This document shows, piece after piece, positions 25,164-33,828 of a stretch of 64,000 nucleotides of DNA (within the stretch, counting starts at the first letter, position 1; each line of letters opens with the position of its first letter). The notes beneath the pieces are model-generated. The model was given only the letters and a program-made list of their open reading frames with translations. It had not been told where the DNA came from and ran no database searches. The translations under genes and the position numbers were made by a program. Origin of the DNA: Paracidovorax avenae ATCC 19860 (GTDB lineage: Bacteria > Pseudomonadota > Gammaproteobacteria > Burkholderiales > Burkholderiaceae_C); the NCBI RefSeq assembly GCF_000176855.2, contig NC_015138.1:4650001-4714000 (forward strand), read 5' to 3'.

Positions 25164-25606
25164 CAACGCCCCTGCTCCCCCAGCTGAACCACATTGGCCT
25201 GACAGTCCACAGCATCGCGGACACGATTGCCTTCTATCGACAGATCACCACGGTCGAAATCTACGAGGAGCCGGTCCACATCAGCGGCGACGGAGTGGGG
25301 CAGATCATTCGGGTCGAGAAGCCGGATTACCACTCGTGCATGGCCCGCATAGGCCAGCGCAATTTCGAACTCATCGAACACCACTCCTCCAAGGGGCGGC
25401 ATCTCCTGGCATCCCACAGCGACGTCTGCGGCATCCATCTCGCGTTCATGGTCGAGGACATCGAAGGCGTTTTCCAACGGGTGAAGGCGCTGGGCATCGA
25501 CCCCACCACGCCGGAGCCCTACACGGCCCACGAGCTGGGAGGCTACAAGGCATTTTTCTTCCGGGACCTCAATGGTGTCCAGGTCGAAATCGGACAAGTC
25601 CACTAA
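25160..25606 (+). CDS. VOC-family (glyoxalase/methylmalonyl-CoA epimerase-like) protein
   Basis: 148 aa, two beta-alpha-beta-beta-beta modules. Likely metal ligands are H11 (QLNHIGLTV), E70 (NFELIEHH), H93 (CGIHLAFMV) and E143 (GVQVEIGQ). The set resembles epimerases and glyoxalase I, so a real metal enzyme is likely rather than a binding protein. It starts at the ATGA overlap with the adenylation gene and is followed 14 bases later by the GNAT gene. It may act on the carrier-bound or released product; the substrate is unknown. Confidence 0.8.
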   Translation: MTTPLLPQLNHIGLTVHSIADTIAFYRQITTVEIYEEPVHISGDGVGQIIRVEKPDYHSCMARIGQRNFELIEHHSSKGRHLLASHSDVCGIHLAFMVEDIEGVFQRVKALGIDPTTPEPYTAHELGGYKAFFFRDLNGVQVEIGQVH

Positions 25607-25620
25607 CGCACGGAATCAAC

Positions 25621-26079
25621 ATGCAAGTCATCCAATGCACCCTGGAACAACTCGACGTTCTGGCAGGCCTGTTCAACGACTACCGGATCTTCTACGAACA
25701 GGAAGACGACCTCGCGGCCTCTCGTTCCTTCATCCAGTCCAACCTCGAGAAAGAACGCTCGAAGATCTTTCTGCTGCTCGACGGGGACCGCAATCCCGTC
25801 GGCTTCTCGCAGCTCTATCCGGCCACATGCTCTCTGGCCATGCGGCCCTATTACTACCTTTCGGATCTCTACATCGCCAAGGCCGCGCGGCAGCAAGGGT
25901 ACGCGCGATACCTGATGAACTACATCACCGACCACTTCGCGCGCGAAGGCGCCCAGCGATTGACGCTGGACACCGCCACGACCAACCAGATCGCCCAGCG
26001 CCTTTATGAATCCTTGGGATATGAGCGGGAGGAGGTCTACATCACCTATCACCAGATGCTCAAGCGCCCGGCCGCGTAA
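25621..26079 (+). CDS. GNAT-family N-acyltransferase
   Basis: 152 aa. GNAT motif A with the acetyl-CoA pyrophosphate loop is seen as RQQGYARYLM near residue 95, preceded by YYYLSDLYI and followed by AQRLYESLGYE (motif B). It is a compact single-domain GNAT, much shorter than siderophore acyltransferases of the IucB/RhbD type, so it need not do the same job. The ATG at 25621 matches the GNAT fold start; the frame is open further upstream inside the VOC gene. In context it could acylate one amine or the hydroxylamine of the diaminopropane unit. A 164-base gap follows. Confidence 0.8.
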   Translation: MQVIQCTLEQLDVLAGLFNDYRIFYEQEDDLAASRSFIQSNLEKERSKIFLLLDGDRNPVGFSQLYPATCSLAMRPYYYLSDLYIAKAARQQGYARYLMNYITDHFAREGAQRLTLDTATTNQIAQRLYESLGYEREEVYITYHQMLKRPAA

Positions 26080-26243
26080 GCATTCCGCACCCGCAAGGGG
26101 CGCTGGTTGCCTCCCGTGCTCCAGCAGGTAAAGCCAGATGAGAAGACGGCGAGGATTCGCCGGCCCTTCAGCCAGCGGCCAGTGCAGGTTATTGCGCGAG
26201 CCGGCGGCAATCGAACACGAATTGCAGATGCGCAGGAAGTGCC

Positions 26244-27617
26244 ATGAATACGAGCGATGGGCAAGAAGCCGAAGACATACTCGACCTCATCGGGATCGGT
26301 ATAGGTCCGTTCAATCTGGGTCTGGCAGCGCTGCTGCACCCCATCGATGCCGTGAAGGCGCGATTTTTTGACACCAGGGACACATTCGTCTGGCATGAAG
26401 GACTGCTGCTGGATAACTGCTACCTCCAGGTTCCTTTCATGGCGGACCTGGTCACCATGGTCGATCCCACCAGCCCCTTCAGCTTTCTCAACTACCTGAA
26501 GGAGCACGGGCGCCTCTACCAGTTCTACTTCTACGAGAGGTTCCACATCGCCCGCACGGAGTACAGCAGGTACTGCCGATGGGTTGCCGAACAGCTCTGC
26601 AGCCTGCGGTTCTCGATGGAAGTCGTGGACATCGAGGCACGGGATTCGCTGTTCCGCGTGACGGTAAGGAACACGGCGACCCGGGCACTCTCGAGGCATC
26701 TCGCGAAGAACATCGTCCTGGGCGTAGGCACGGTCCCTTCGACGCCGGATGCACTTTCGGCCCTGCTGAACGGTACGGATTTCATCCACTCGTCGCAGTA
26801 CGCCTTCGCCAAGCCCCATCTGCATGCGAAGCGGAGCATCACGGTCATAGGGGGCGGGCAAAGCGCCGCAGAATGCTTCCTGGACCTGCTGGAAGGCCAG
26901 AAGCAGTTCGGATACGAACTGAACTGGCTCACCCGTGGCAGCGGCTTTCTCCCGATGGAGTACTCGAAGCTGGGACTGGAGCATTTCTCGCCGGACTACA
27001 TCGAGCATTTTTTCGGACTGCACGAGGCGAAGCGCAAGGAAATACTCTCGAAGCAGGGCCACTGGTACAAGGGCATCTCGTTCAGCACCATCGCGGCCAT
27101 CTACGACCGCATGTACGAGCGATCGGCGGACGGCGCGGAAACAGGCACTGTCCTGCAGGCCCGGAGCGAGCTTCTCGCAGCATCCGGCACCCGCAACGGC
27201 TGGAAGCTTTCATTCCGGCACCTCGATCTCCAGGAAAATTTCGAGCTCCATACCGAGGCCGTGGTGCTGGGGTCGGGCTACCGGTATGTGTTCCCCCCCT
27301 GCATGGACAGCCTCAAGCCCTTGCTCGCCTTCGACGGGCAAGGCCGCCCGGCCGTTCGGCGCGACTACACGCTGGAGGCCAGGTGGACCGGTTCCGGCCG
27401 GATCTTCGTCCAGAACGCTGAAATGCACACCCACGGTATCGCCGCTCCGGATCTCGGACTCGGAGCCCATCGCAATGCCGCCATCGTCAACGGCCTGCTG
27501 GGGTTCCCGCGCTACCCCACATCCCGCAAGACCGCCTTCCAGACCTTCGGCATCGAAGATCGCTGGAAGGACGAAGCATCCAGCCGGCAGCCCACCATGG
27601 CAGGCACAGCATCATGA
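26244..27617 (+). CDS. SidA/IucD/PvdA-type N-monooxygenase
   Basis: 457-aa flavin-dependent N-hydroxylating monooxygenase. The FAD-binding motif GIGIGPFNLGLA is at residues 17-28. The family's substrate-side stretch VPFMADLVTMVDPTSPFSFLNYLK follows, then the NADPH-binding VIGGGQSAAE (201-210). The C-terminal APDLGLGAHRNAAI matches the conserved end of the family. It oxidises a primary amine to a hydroxylamine using O2 and NADPH. With the diaminobutyrate genes next to it, the likely substrate is 1,3-diaminopropane, as for RhbE. An AGGAAG ribosome-binding site lies 5 bases before the ATG. It ends in an ATGA overlap with the aminotransferase. Confidence 0.9.
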   Translation: MNTSDGQEAEDILDLIGIGIGPFNLGLAALLHPIDAVKARFFDTRDTFVWHEGLLLDNCYLQVPFMADLVTMVDPTSPFSFLNYLKEHGRLYQFYFYERFHIARTEYSRYCRWVAEQLCSLRFSMEVVDIEARDSLFRVTVRNTATRALSRHLAKNIVLGVGTVPSTPDALSALLNGTDFIHSSQYAFAKPHLHAKRSITVIGGGQSAAECFLDLLEGQKQFGYELNWLTRGSGFLPMEYSKLGLEHFSPDYIEHFFGLHEAKRKEILSKQGHWYKGISFSTIAAIYDRMYERSADGAETGTVLQARSELLAASGTRNGWKLSFRHLDLQENFELHTEAVVLGSGYRYVFPPCMDSLKPLLAFDGQGRPAVRRDYTLEARWTGSGRIFVQNAEMHTHGIAAPDLGLGAHRNAAIVNGLLGFPRYPTSRKTAFQTFGIEDRWKDEASSRQPTMAGTAS

Positions 27618-29023
27618 ACAAACCTCTCGATTTCACCCTCCCGGCACCGCAGGACATCGGCGGTCCCCTTGAACCCACTCCTCAGCGCCGGTTCCAGCAG
27701 GGAGTGGAACTGAGGAACCAGGAGCGTCTGGAATCGGAGGTGCGGTCCTACCCGCGGCGCTTTCCCATGGCAATCCGCAGGGCCCAGGGAGCCATCGTTG
27801 AAGACACGCTGGGCCAGCGCTATCTGGATTGCCTGGCCGGAGCCGGAGCACTGGCACTCGGGCACAACCACCCCGAGGTGACAGGAGCGGTGGTGGCGGC
27901 GATCCAGTCGGGCATTCCCCAGCAGGCACTTGACGTGGCGACACCTTCCAAGGACGCGCTCATACAGGAAATTATGGGATTTCTTCCTGCCAGCTTCGCC
28001 CAGGACTCCTGCATTCAGTTCTGCGGTCCGTCGGGATCGGACGCCGTGGAGGCTGCCATCAAACTGGCGAAGCAATGCACGGGACGCCACAACATCGCCG
28101 CGTTCCATGGCGCCTACCATGGCATGACGAACGGTGCGCAGGCCCTGATGGGCAACCTGGGTGCGAAGCAGCGGCGCACCGGGCTGATGCCCGATGTGCA
28201 TTTCTTCCCATTTCCCTACGGCCTGCGCTGCAAGTTCGGCCTCGGCGGAGAGGCCGGTGAACGGGCATCGATCAGGTACATCGAATCCGTGCTGCACGAC
28301 CAGGAAAGCGGTATGGTCAAGCCCGCCGCCATGATTCTGGAACCCATTCAGGGCGAAGGAGGGGTTCTACCGGCCTCGGACTATTGGTTGCGGGAGATCC
28401 GACGCATCACATCCGAACTGGGTATCGTCCTCGTCTTCGACGAAATCCAGTGCGGAGTAGCTCGCTCCGGACGCCACTTCGCTTTCGAACACGCAGGCGT
28501 GGAACCGGACATCCTCGTGCTGTCGAAGGCTGTCGGGGGCGGGCTCCCCCTTTCGTGCCTGGTGTTCAAGAAGCGGTTCGACAACTGGACCCCGGGGGAG
28601 CACGCGGGCACCTTCCGGGGCACCCAGTGGGCCATGGTTGCCGGCACCAGAACATTGCAGATCATCCAGCGCGATGGCTTGGCCCTGAATGCGGACCGCA
28701 TGGGAGCCAGCTTGAGCGGCAGGCTGGCAGCGCTACGGCAGGACCATCCATGTATTGCGGAAATCCGCGGCAAGGGTTTGATGCTGGGCATTGAAATCGT
28801 TGACCCGAAACGCGTGGATGCGCTGGGTCAACCGCTTGCCGACGGGCAGCGCGCGGCCCGGATTCAGGCCGCGGCCTTGCGGCATGGCCTGATGATAGAG
28901 AAGGGTGGACGGCATGGCGCGGTCTTGCGCTTTCTCCCCCCCTTGAACATCACGGATGATCAGATCGATTTCGCGGCCCGGGCCTTCACACACGCCATGC
29001 AGGCCACGGAGCAGGCACGGTGA
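27614..29023 (+). CDS. Diaminobutyrate-2-oxoglutarate aminotransferase
   Basis: 469-aa class III PLP aminotransferase making L-2,4-diaminobutyrate from aspartate semialdehyde and glutamate. The PLP Lys is K305 in VLSKAVGGGLPLS. The Asp that holds the pyridine nitrogen is D276 in FDEIQCG. The phosphate-binding CGPSGSDAVEAAIK and FHGAYHGMTNGA match the Dat/RhbA/EctB group. The N-terminal ERLESEVRSYPRRFP is typical of this group. The immediate decarboxylase neighbour supports the siderophore-type RhbA/Dat role rather than ectoine synthesis, since no ectA or ectC is present. Confidence 0.9.
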   Translation: MNKPLDFTLPAPQDIGGPLEPTPQRRFQQGVELRNQERLESEVRSYPRRFPMAIRRAQGAIVEDTLGQRYLDCLAGAGALALGHNHPEVTGAVVAAIQSGIPQQALDVATPSKDALIQEIMGFLPASFAQDSCIQFCGPSGSDAVEAAIKLAKQCTGRHNIAAFHGAYHGMTNGAQALMGNLGAKQRRTGLMPDVHFFPFPYGLRCKFGLGGEAGERASIRYIESVLHDQESGMVKPAAMILEPIQGEGGVLPASDYWLREIRRITSELGIVLVFDEIQCGVARSGRHFAFEHAGVEPDILVLSKAVGGGLPLSCLVFKKRFDNWTPGEHAGTFRGTQWAMVAGTRTLQIIQRDGLALNADRMGASLSGRLAALRQDHPCIAEIRGKGLMLGIEIVDPKRVDALGQPLADGQRAARIQAAALRHGLMIEKGGRHGAVLRFLPPLNITDDQIDFAARAFTHAMQATEQAR

Positions 29024-30486
29024 CGGAATCGTGGAAAGAGCACTTCATCCGGACGGGCTGCGGAGGTGCTGATCGTTATCGTGCCGTGATGGAGTCCTGC
29101 GTGGAGGAACTGTCGAGTCTTTTCGAGACTGCGGTGCGCCCCTATTCGGGCAGGGAGCCGTCCGATCTGCGCGAGCAGGTCTTCCTGCGTGACCTCGGAG
29201 TGCAAGCGGTAGCACCGCTGCAGCAGGTGATCCGGGAAGTACGCCAGGACATCGCTGCGCATGCAATCATCGTCCAGCACCCGCATTGCATCGCCCACCT
29301 GCACACGCCACCACTCCTGAGCGGCATCGCTGCGGAAAGCTTCATCGCGGCACAGAACCTTTCGATGGATTCTTGGGACCAATCGGGCTCCGCCACTTTT
29401 GTCGAGCAGCGGGTCGTGGACCACCTCTGCACACTGTTCGGATATCTCCCCGAGGCGGACGGTGTGTTTACCAGCGGAGGCACCCAGGGCAACATCATGG
29501 CCCTGCTCACGGCACGGGACTGGTTCCTGTGGACGCACCACGGGCACCGGGCCAGGCGTGACGGCATGCCCGATTTTTTCCCCAGGCTGAGGATCATCGC
29601 CTCGGCCAAGAGCCACTTCACGGTGGACAAGGCAGCCTTCATCATGGGGCTGGGACAGCGCGGCGTGGTGAAGGTGCGGACCGGAAACGACGGTGCCATG
29701 GACATGGAGGAGCTGGCATCAACGGTCGAGTCTCTGCGGCAGGAGGGTCTGATCCCCTTCGCCGTGGTGGGAACGGCGGGCACCACGGACCATGGCGCCA
29801 TCGACGATCTGCAGCGCATCGGCGAAATCTCCCGGGCGCACGGCTTATGGTTCCATGTGGATGGCGCCTACGGCTCTGCCCTGGTGCTGGGCCGCCACAG
29901 GCACCGGCTCGCCGGTATCGAGCAGGCCGATTCGATGGTGGCCGATTTCCACAAGCTGTGGTTTCAGCCCGTGAGTTGCGGGGCCCTGCTGTTCCGCGAA
30001 GGGGAACGCTTCAGGCACCTGCTCTACCAGGCTGAATACCTGAACCGCGAGACCGATGATCTTCCCAACCTCGTGGACAAGACGATCTCCACGACGAGAC
30101 GCTTCGACGCCTTGAAGGTCTACATGATGCTACGGGCGGTCGGCACCGAAGTGCTGGGAGAGATGATCGACCACCTGCTTGGACAGGCGCGCGAGGTTGC
30201 CGAGGCCATCCGACGCCGCAGGATGTTCGAGCTTCTGGCCGAGCCGAGCCTGACAACCATTCTTTTCAGGTACACCGGCCCCATGCCCGGTACTGATATC
30301 GACGCTTTCAACCGCAGGCTTCGCGCCGGACTTCTCAAGCACGGCATAGCCGTACTGGGGGAGACGACTGTCCAGCAGCGCGCTGCGCTGAAGCTGACTC
30401 TGCTGAACCCCTGCCTTGCCGCGGAGGACTTCGACAGCCTCCTGGACAACATTGCCGCCTTCGCAGCCCGCGTCTACAGCGAGTAG
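29020..30486 (+). CDS. L-2,4-diaminobutyrate decarboxylase
   Basis: 488-aa group II PLP decarboxylase releasing 1,3-diaminopropane from diaminobutyrate. The PLP Lys is K312 in VADFHKLWFQP. The conserved FHVDGAYG (D281) and TSGGTQGNIMALL are those of the Ddc/RhbB family. It starts with GTG overlapping the aminotransferase stop, so the two enzymes are made together. It is the last gene of the cluster. Its stop lies 13 bases inside the end of the convergent ABC binding-protein gene, an unusually tight junction at the edge of the accessory segment. Confidence 0.9.
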   Translation: MTESWKEHFIRTGCGGADRYRAVMESCVEELSSLFETAVRPYSGREPSDLREQVFLRDLGVQAVAPLQQVIREVRQDIAAHAIIVQHPHCIAHLHTPPLLSGIAAESFIAAQNLSMDSWDQSGSATFVEQRVVDHLCTLFGYLPEADGVFTSGGTQGNIMALLTARDWFLWTHHGHRARRDGMPDFFPRLRIIASAKSHFTVDKAAFIMGLGQRGVVKVRTGNDGAMDMEELASTVESLRQEGLIPFAVVGTAGTTDHGAIDDLQRIGEISRAHGLWFHVDGAYGSALVLGRHRHRLAGIEQADSMVADFHKLWFQPVSCGALLFREGERFRHLLYQAEYLNRETDDLPNLVDKTISTTRRFDALKVYMMLRAVGTEVLGEMIDHLLGQAREVAEAIRRRRMFELLAEPSLTTILFRYTGPMPGTDIDAFNRRLRAGLLKHGIAVLGETTVQQRAALKLTLLNPCLAAEDFDSLLDNIAAFAARVYSE

Positions 30487-31385
30487 CCGAGCATCATCGC
30501 CACACCCGCCTCCTTGTTGGGGCGGCTGAAACTCTCGCGCGTCAGGCGGCCCACCGGGATGGAGATCTGGTCGTTCAGGAACCACTTCTTGTAGATGGGA
30601 TCGATCTCGCGGCTGGTGTAGAGCTTGCCGAGCGTGCGGTCCACCACGGCCATGAGCGCGGTGTCGCTCTTGCGCACCATGATGGCGTAGGGCTCCACGG
30701 ACAGCACGAAGTTGCTGAGCGCCAGGGCATCCTGCGCCTTGTTGCGGGCCACCAGGCCGAGCAGCAGCGAGTCATCCTGGGCGAACGCCTTCACCGTCCC
30801 GGCGCGCAGGGCCTTGAACGCCTCGTCGTTGTTGTCGAAGACCTTGACCGTGGCCTTCACCTCGTTCGCCGTGAGCTGGGTGAGCAGTTTCTCGGAGGTG
30901 GAGCCCTTGCTCACGGCCACCGTCATGCCGGCGAGGTCCTGCACCGTGTCGGCCTTGGTGCCCTTGGGCACGAGCACGCGGATGCCCGCCACGAACATGG
31001 TGGGGCCGAAGGCCACCCGCTCCTGCCGCGCCTTGGTGTTGGTGGTGGAACCGCATTCCAGGTCGATCTCCCCCGCTTCCAGCTTCGGGATGCGCTCGGC
31101 GGCGCTCACCGGGCGGTACTTGACCTCCAGGTCCTTGAGCTTGAGCGTGTTCTTGATGTCCTCGACCACCGCCTGGCAGAGGTCCACCGAATAGCCGGCC
31201 GCCTTGCCGCCGTTCTGGGCGTCCACGAACGAGAAGGGCCAGGCCGATTCGCGCACCCCCAGGGTGATGGTGCGGGTCTGCTGGATGCGGGCCATCGTGT
31301 CGGCAGGCGCCTGGGCCAGGGCGGGAGCGGAAAGGGCGGAAAAGGCCGCGGCGAGCGCCAGCAGCCGGAAAGAGCGGCGGATCAT
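30474..31385 (-). CDS. Glutamate/aspartate-type ABC transporter binding protein
   Basis: 303-aa periplasmic amino-acid-binding protein (SBP family 3). The signal peptide is MIRRSFRLLALAAAFSALSAPALAQ. Then TITLGVRESAWPFSFVDAQNG, GYSVDLCQAVVEDI and the IDLECGSTTNT stretch resemble GltI/AatJ-type glutamate-aspartate receptors. The ATG at 31385 is chosen because it begins the signal peptide; the frame is open upstream. No permease or ATPase partner lies next to it, so it is an orphan in this window. Its 3' end overlaps the decarboxylase gene by 13 bases. Confidence 0.87.
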   Translation of the reverse strand: MIRRSFRLLALAAAFSALSAPALAQAPADTMARIQQTRTITLGVRESAWPFSFVDAQNGGKAAGYSVDLCQAVVEDIKNTLKLKDLEVKYRPVSAAERIPKLEAGEIDLECGSTTNTKARQERVAFGPTMFVAGIRVLVPKGTKADTVQDLAGMTVAVSKGSTSEKLLTQLTANEVKATVKVFDNNDEAFKALRAGTVKAFAQDDSLLLGLVARNKAQDALALSNFVLSVEPYAIMVRKSDTALMAVVDRTLGKLYTSREIDPIYKKWFLNDQISIPVGRLTRESFSRPNKEAGVAMMLGYSL

Positions 31386-31500
31386 GGGAGAGGACCGGAT
31401 CGAGGAGGAGGAGAAAGGGAAGGGAAAGGGACGGTGGCAAAAAGCGAGGCAATCACTGTGCCAGGGAAAAACGCCGTGCATGTGACGCCCTTGCCCGTGC

Positions 31501-31695
31501 TCAGATCCACCGGGCGATCAGGCTGGCCACCGCGCTGAGCAGCAGGGTGCTGGCCAGGGGCAGGTGCCACTCGCGCCCGAACAGGCGGAAATGGAAATCC
31601 CCCGGAAGGCGCCCCACGCCGAGCCGCTGCAGGAACGGCGCCAGCCCCTGGAGCAGCACCAGGGCGAGGAAGACGACGATCAGCCAGCGCAGCAT
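31501..31695 (-). CDS. Small DUF2905-family membrane protein
   Basis: 64 aa with two hydrophobic helices (LIVVFLALVLLQGL and LASTLLLSAVASLIARW) separated by a short GRLPGDFHFRLFGREW loop. The LPGDF motif with the flanking helices is the mark of DUF2905 proteins. The function is unknown. The reading frame stays open far upstream through the permease gene, but only this start gives the family's size. It stands alone between the binding protein and the sulfonate-type ABC genes. Confidence 0.75.
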   Translation of the reverse strand: MLRWLIVVFLALVLLQGLAPFLQRLGVGRLPGDFHFRLFGREWHLPLASTLLLSAVASLIARWI

Positions 31696-31814
31696 GCCGC
31701 GAGTGTAGGTGCAGAGCCGGTTCGCCGCATCCCCCCGGTGCGCCGGGACAACGGATGGATGGGGCCGGGCGTTCCGTGGGCAGGAATGCTCTACAGCGAG
31801 CAGGCCGCTCGCAA

Positions 31815-32738
31815 CTACCGCTGCACACCCCAGCGCCGCACCGTCAGCCGCTCCAGCGTCTGGAACCCCAGTCCTTCCACCAACAGGCCGATCAGGATCA
31901 CGAGCACGAGGCCTGCGAACACCTTGTCGGTGTAGAGCTCGTTGCGGTTCTGGAAGATGTACCAGCCCAGGCCGCCCTGGCCCGACGAGGCGCCGAACAC
32001 CAGTTCGGCCGCGATCAGCGTGCGCCAGGCGAAGGCCCAGCCGATCTTCAGGCCCGAGAGGATGGCGGGCAGCGCGGCCGGCACGAGGATCTGCAGCACG
32101 TAGCGGATGCCGGTCAGGCCATAGTTGCGGCCGGCCATGCGCAGCGTCTCGGGCACGGCCTGGAAGCCCGCATAGGTGTTGAGCGCCAGCGGCCACAGCA
32201 CCGAATGGACCAGCACGAAGACGAGGCTGCCCTGCCCCAGCCCGAACCACAGCAGCGCCAGCGGCAGCAGCGCGACGGCCGGCAGCGGGTTGAACATGGA
32301 GGTGAGCGTGCCCAGCAGATCGCGCCCGAACTGCGTGGAGACGGCCAGCGTAGTCAGCACGAAGGCGCCCGCGATGCCGGCCAGGTAGCCCTTGAGCAGC
32401 ACAGACAGCGAGATGGCCGTCTTCGCCACCAGCTCGCCCGACGCGAGGCCCTCGCCCAGCGCCCGTGCGGTCTGCAGGAAGGTGGGCAGCAGCAGGTCGT
32501 TGTCCTGCCAGCGCGCGGCCAGTTCCCACAGCACGGCCAGCACCGCCAGGATGGCGAGGCGGCGCACGGCACCCTGCTGCCACACGCGGGTGGCCCAGGG
32601 CAGCGGCTGTTCGGGGGCGATGCCGTCCAGCGGCGGCAGCACATGTTCGACGTCCGGCCGGTAGGGCGGCTCGCGGCGACCGGCCGTCGAAGCCACGGCA
32701 TGCGCCGCCGCGGGATGGAGAGGGGTCGGCTGGGTCAT
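31815..32738 (-). CDS. Sulfonate/taurine-type ABC transporter permease
   Basis: 307-aa inner-membrane permease of the SsuC/TauC/NitT class. About 70 N-terminal residues are hydrophilic, followed by six membrane helices. The EAA-type loop is seen as MAGRNYGLTGIRYVLQILVPAALPAILSGLKI, where it meets the ATPase. Its start overlaps the ATPase stop by 4 bases. It is the last gene of a minus-strand operon TauD, binding protein, ATPase, permease, which points to organosulfur import. Confidence 0.87.
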   Translation of the reverse strand: MTQPTPLHPAAAHAVASTAGRREPPYRPDVEHVLPPLDGIAPEQPLPWATRVWQQGAVRRLAILAVLAVLWELAARWQDNDLLLPTFLQTARALGEGLASGELVAKTAISLSVLLKGYLAGIAGAFVLTTLAVSTQFGRDLLGTLTSMFNPLPAVALLPLALLWFGLGQGSLVFVLVHSVLWPLALNTYAGFQAVPETLRMAGRNYGLTGIRYVLQILVPAALPAILSGLKIGWAFAWRTLIAAELVFGASSGQGGLGWYIFQNRNELYTDKVFAGLVLVILIGLLVEGLGFQTLERLTVRRWGVQR

Positions 32739-33802
32739 ACGGCGATCCGGAAGGGCAGCAGGGTGCCGGCGGGCTGCCGTCGCGCAGGCGCAGCGGCATG
32801 GGCGCCCGCGAGTCCGGGTGCGGCCGCATCGCCCCCTTCCGGGGCGGGTTCGTCGAACAGCAGGCGGTGGATGCGCTGCGCCGTGGCCTGAAATTCCGCG
32901 CCGCCCAGGCTGTTCAGATTGAATGGGTGGCTGTTGATCTCGGCGCGCAGCCGGCCCGGATGGGGCGAGAGGATGGCGACGCGGCTGCCCACCACCAGGG
33001 CCTCCTCGATGGAGTGGGTGACGAAGATCAGCGTGAAGCGGAACTCCTCCCGCAGCGCCAGCAGCTCTTCCTGCATGCGGCGGCGCGTGAGCGCGTCCAG
33101 CGCGGCGAAGGGCTCGTCCATCAGCAGCACGCGCGGCTGCATGGCGAGGGCGCGGGCGATGGCCACGCGCTGCTTCATGCCGCCCGAGAGCTGGTGCGGG
33201 TGCACGTCGGCGAACTTCGAGAGGCCCACCTTGTCCAGGTAGAGCGCCGCGCGGTCGGCGGCCTCGGCACGGCCCGTGCGGCGCGCGGCGAGCAGCGGGA
33301 ACATCACGTTCTCGCGCACCGTCTTCCAGGGCGGCAACTGGTCGAACTCCTGGAAGACGACCACGCGGTCCGGGCCGGGCTTCGTCACCGCTTTTCCGTC
33401 CAGCAGGATGCGCCCTTCGCTCGGCGCGATGAAGCCCGCGATGGATTTGAGCAGCGTGGACTTGCCGCAGCCCGAGGCGCCGAGCAGCACCAGCCGCTCG
33501 CCCTCGTGCACGTCGAAGCCCACGCGGTGCGTGGCGCGCACGGCGCGCTGCGGCGTGCGGTAGTCGATGCTCACGCCGTCCACCCGCAGCAACGGCGGCG
33601 CGGAGGCGGGGAGCGGGCGCACGGGGCCGGACACGGAAGCGGGCACCGACGCGAGCGCACGTGCCCGGACAGGCGCAGGCGCCGACGGGGGATCTGCCAG
33701 CGTGCCTTCCGCTCCTCGGGGCTCGGACCAGAGGCCGCCGCCACCCATCTCGTCCCGCACCCGCGCCAGCAGCGCGGAAGAAAAGCTTCCCATGCGTTTC
33801 AT
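32735..33802 (-). CDS. Sulfonate/taurine-type ABC transporter ATP-binding protein
   Basis: 355 aa, longer than SsuB/TauB because of a Pro/Ala-rich N-terminal extension of about 75 residues, so a later start is possible. Walker A is LGASGCGKSTLL, the signature LSGGMKQRVAIARAL, Walker B VLLMDEPFAALD and the H-loop FVTHSIEEAL. The ending is a hydrophilic tail. It lies 26 bases after the binding-protein gene and overlaps the permease. It energises import of the sulfonate handled by the neighbouring TauD-like enzyme. Confidence 0.87.
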   Translation of the reverse strand: MKRMGSFSSALLARVRDEMGGGGLWSEPRGAEGTLADPPSAPAPVRARALASVPASVSGPVRPLPASAPPLLRVDGVSIDYRTPQRAVRATHRVGFDVHEGERLVLLGASGCGKSTLLKSIAGFIAPSEGRILLDGKAVTKPGPDRVVVFQEFDQLPPWKTVRENVMFPLLAARRTGRAEAADRAALYLDKVGLSKFADVHPHQLSGGMKQRVAIARALAMQPRVLLMDEPFAALDALTRRRMQEELLALREEFRFTLIFVTHSIEEALVVGSRVAILSPHPGRLRAEINSHPFNLNSLGGAEFQATAQRIHRLLFDEPAPEGGDAAAPGLAGAHAAAPARRQPAGTLLPFRIAV

Positions 33803-33828
33803 GCTGCGTCTCCCGGAATCGCCACCGG

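Noticed and set aside
21915..27617. Hydrazine (N-N bond) synthesis by cupin plus N-hydroxylase
   Set aside because: Known N-N systems of this kind fuse the cupin to a MetRS-like domain; none is present and this cupin is exported.
21915..30486. Complete rhizobactin/schizokinen-type siderophore pathway
   Set aside because: No IucA/IucC-type synthetase and no long RhbD-type acyltransferase domain; the adenylation-carrier protein and KAS III-like enzyme do not belong to that route.
27614..30486. Ectoine biosynthesis
   Set aside because: The aminotransferase is shared with ectoine synthesis, but ectA and ectC are absent and a decarboxylase follows.
31501..32829. A 442-codon protein covering DUF2905 and the permease region
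   Set aside because: It is the permease region read in another frame running into the small DUF2905 gene; the upstream part is Arg/Pro/Ala-rich shadow sequence.
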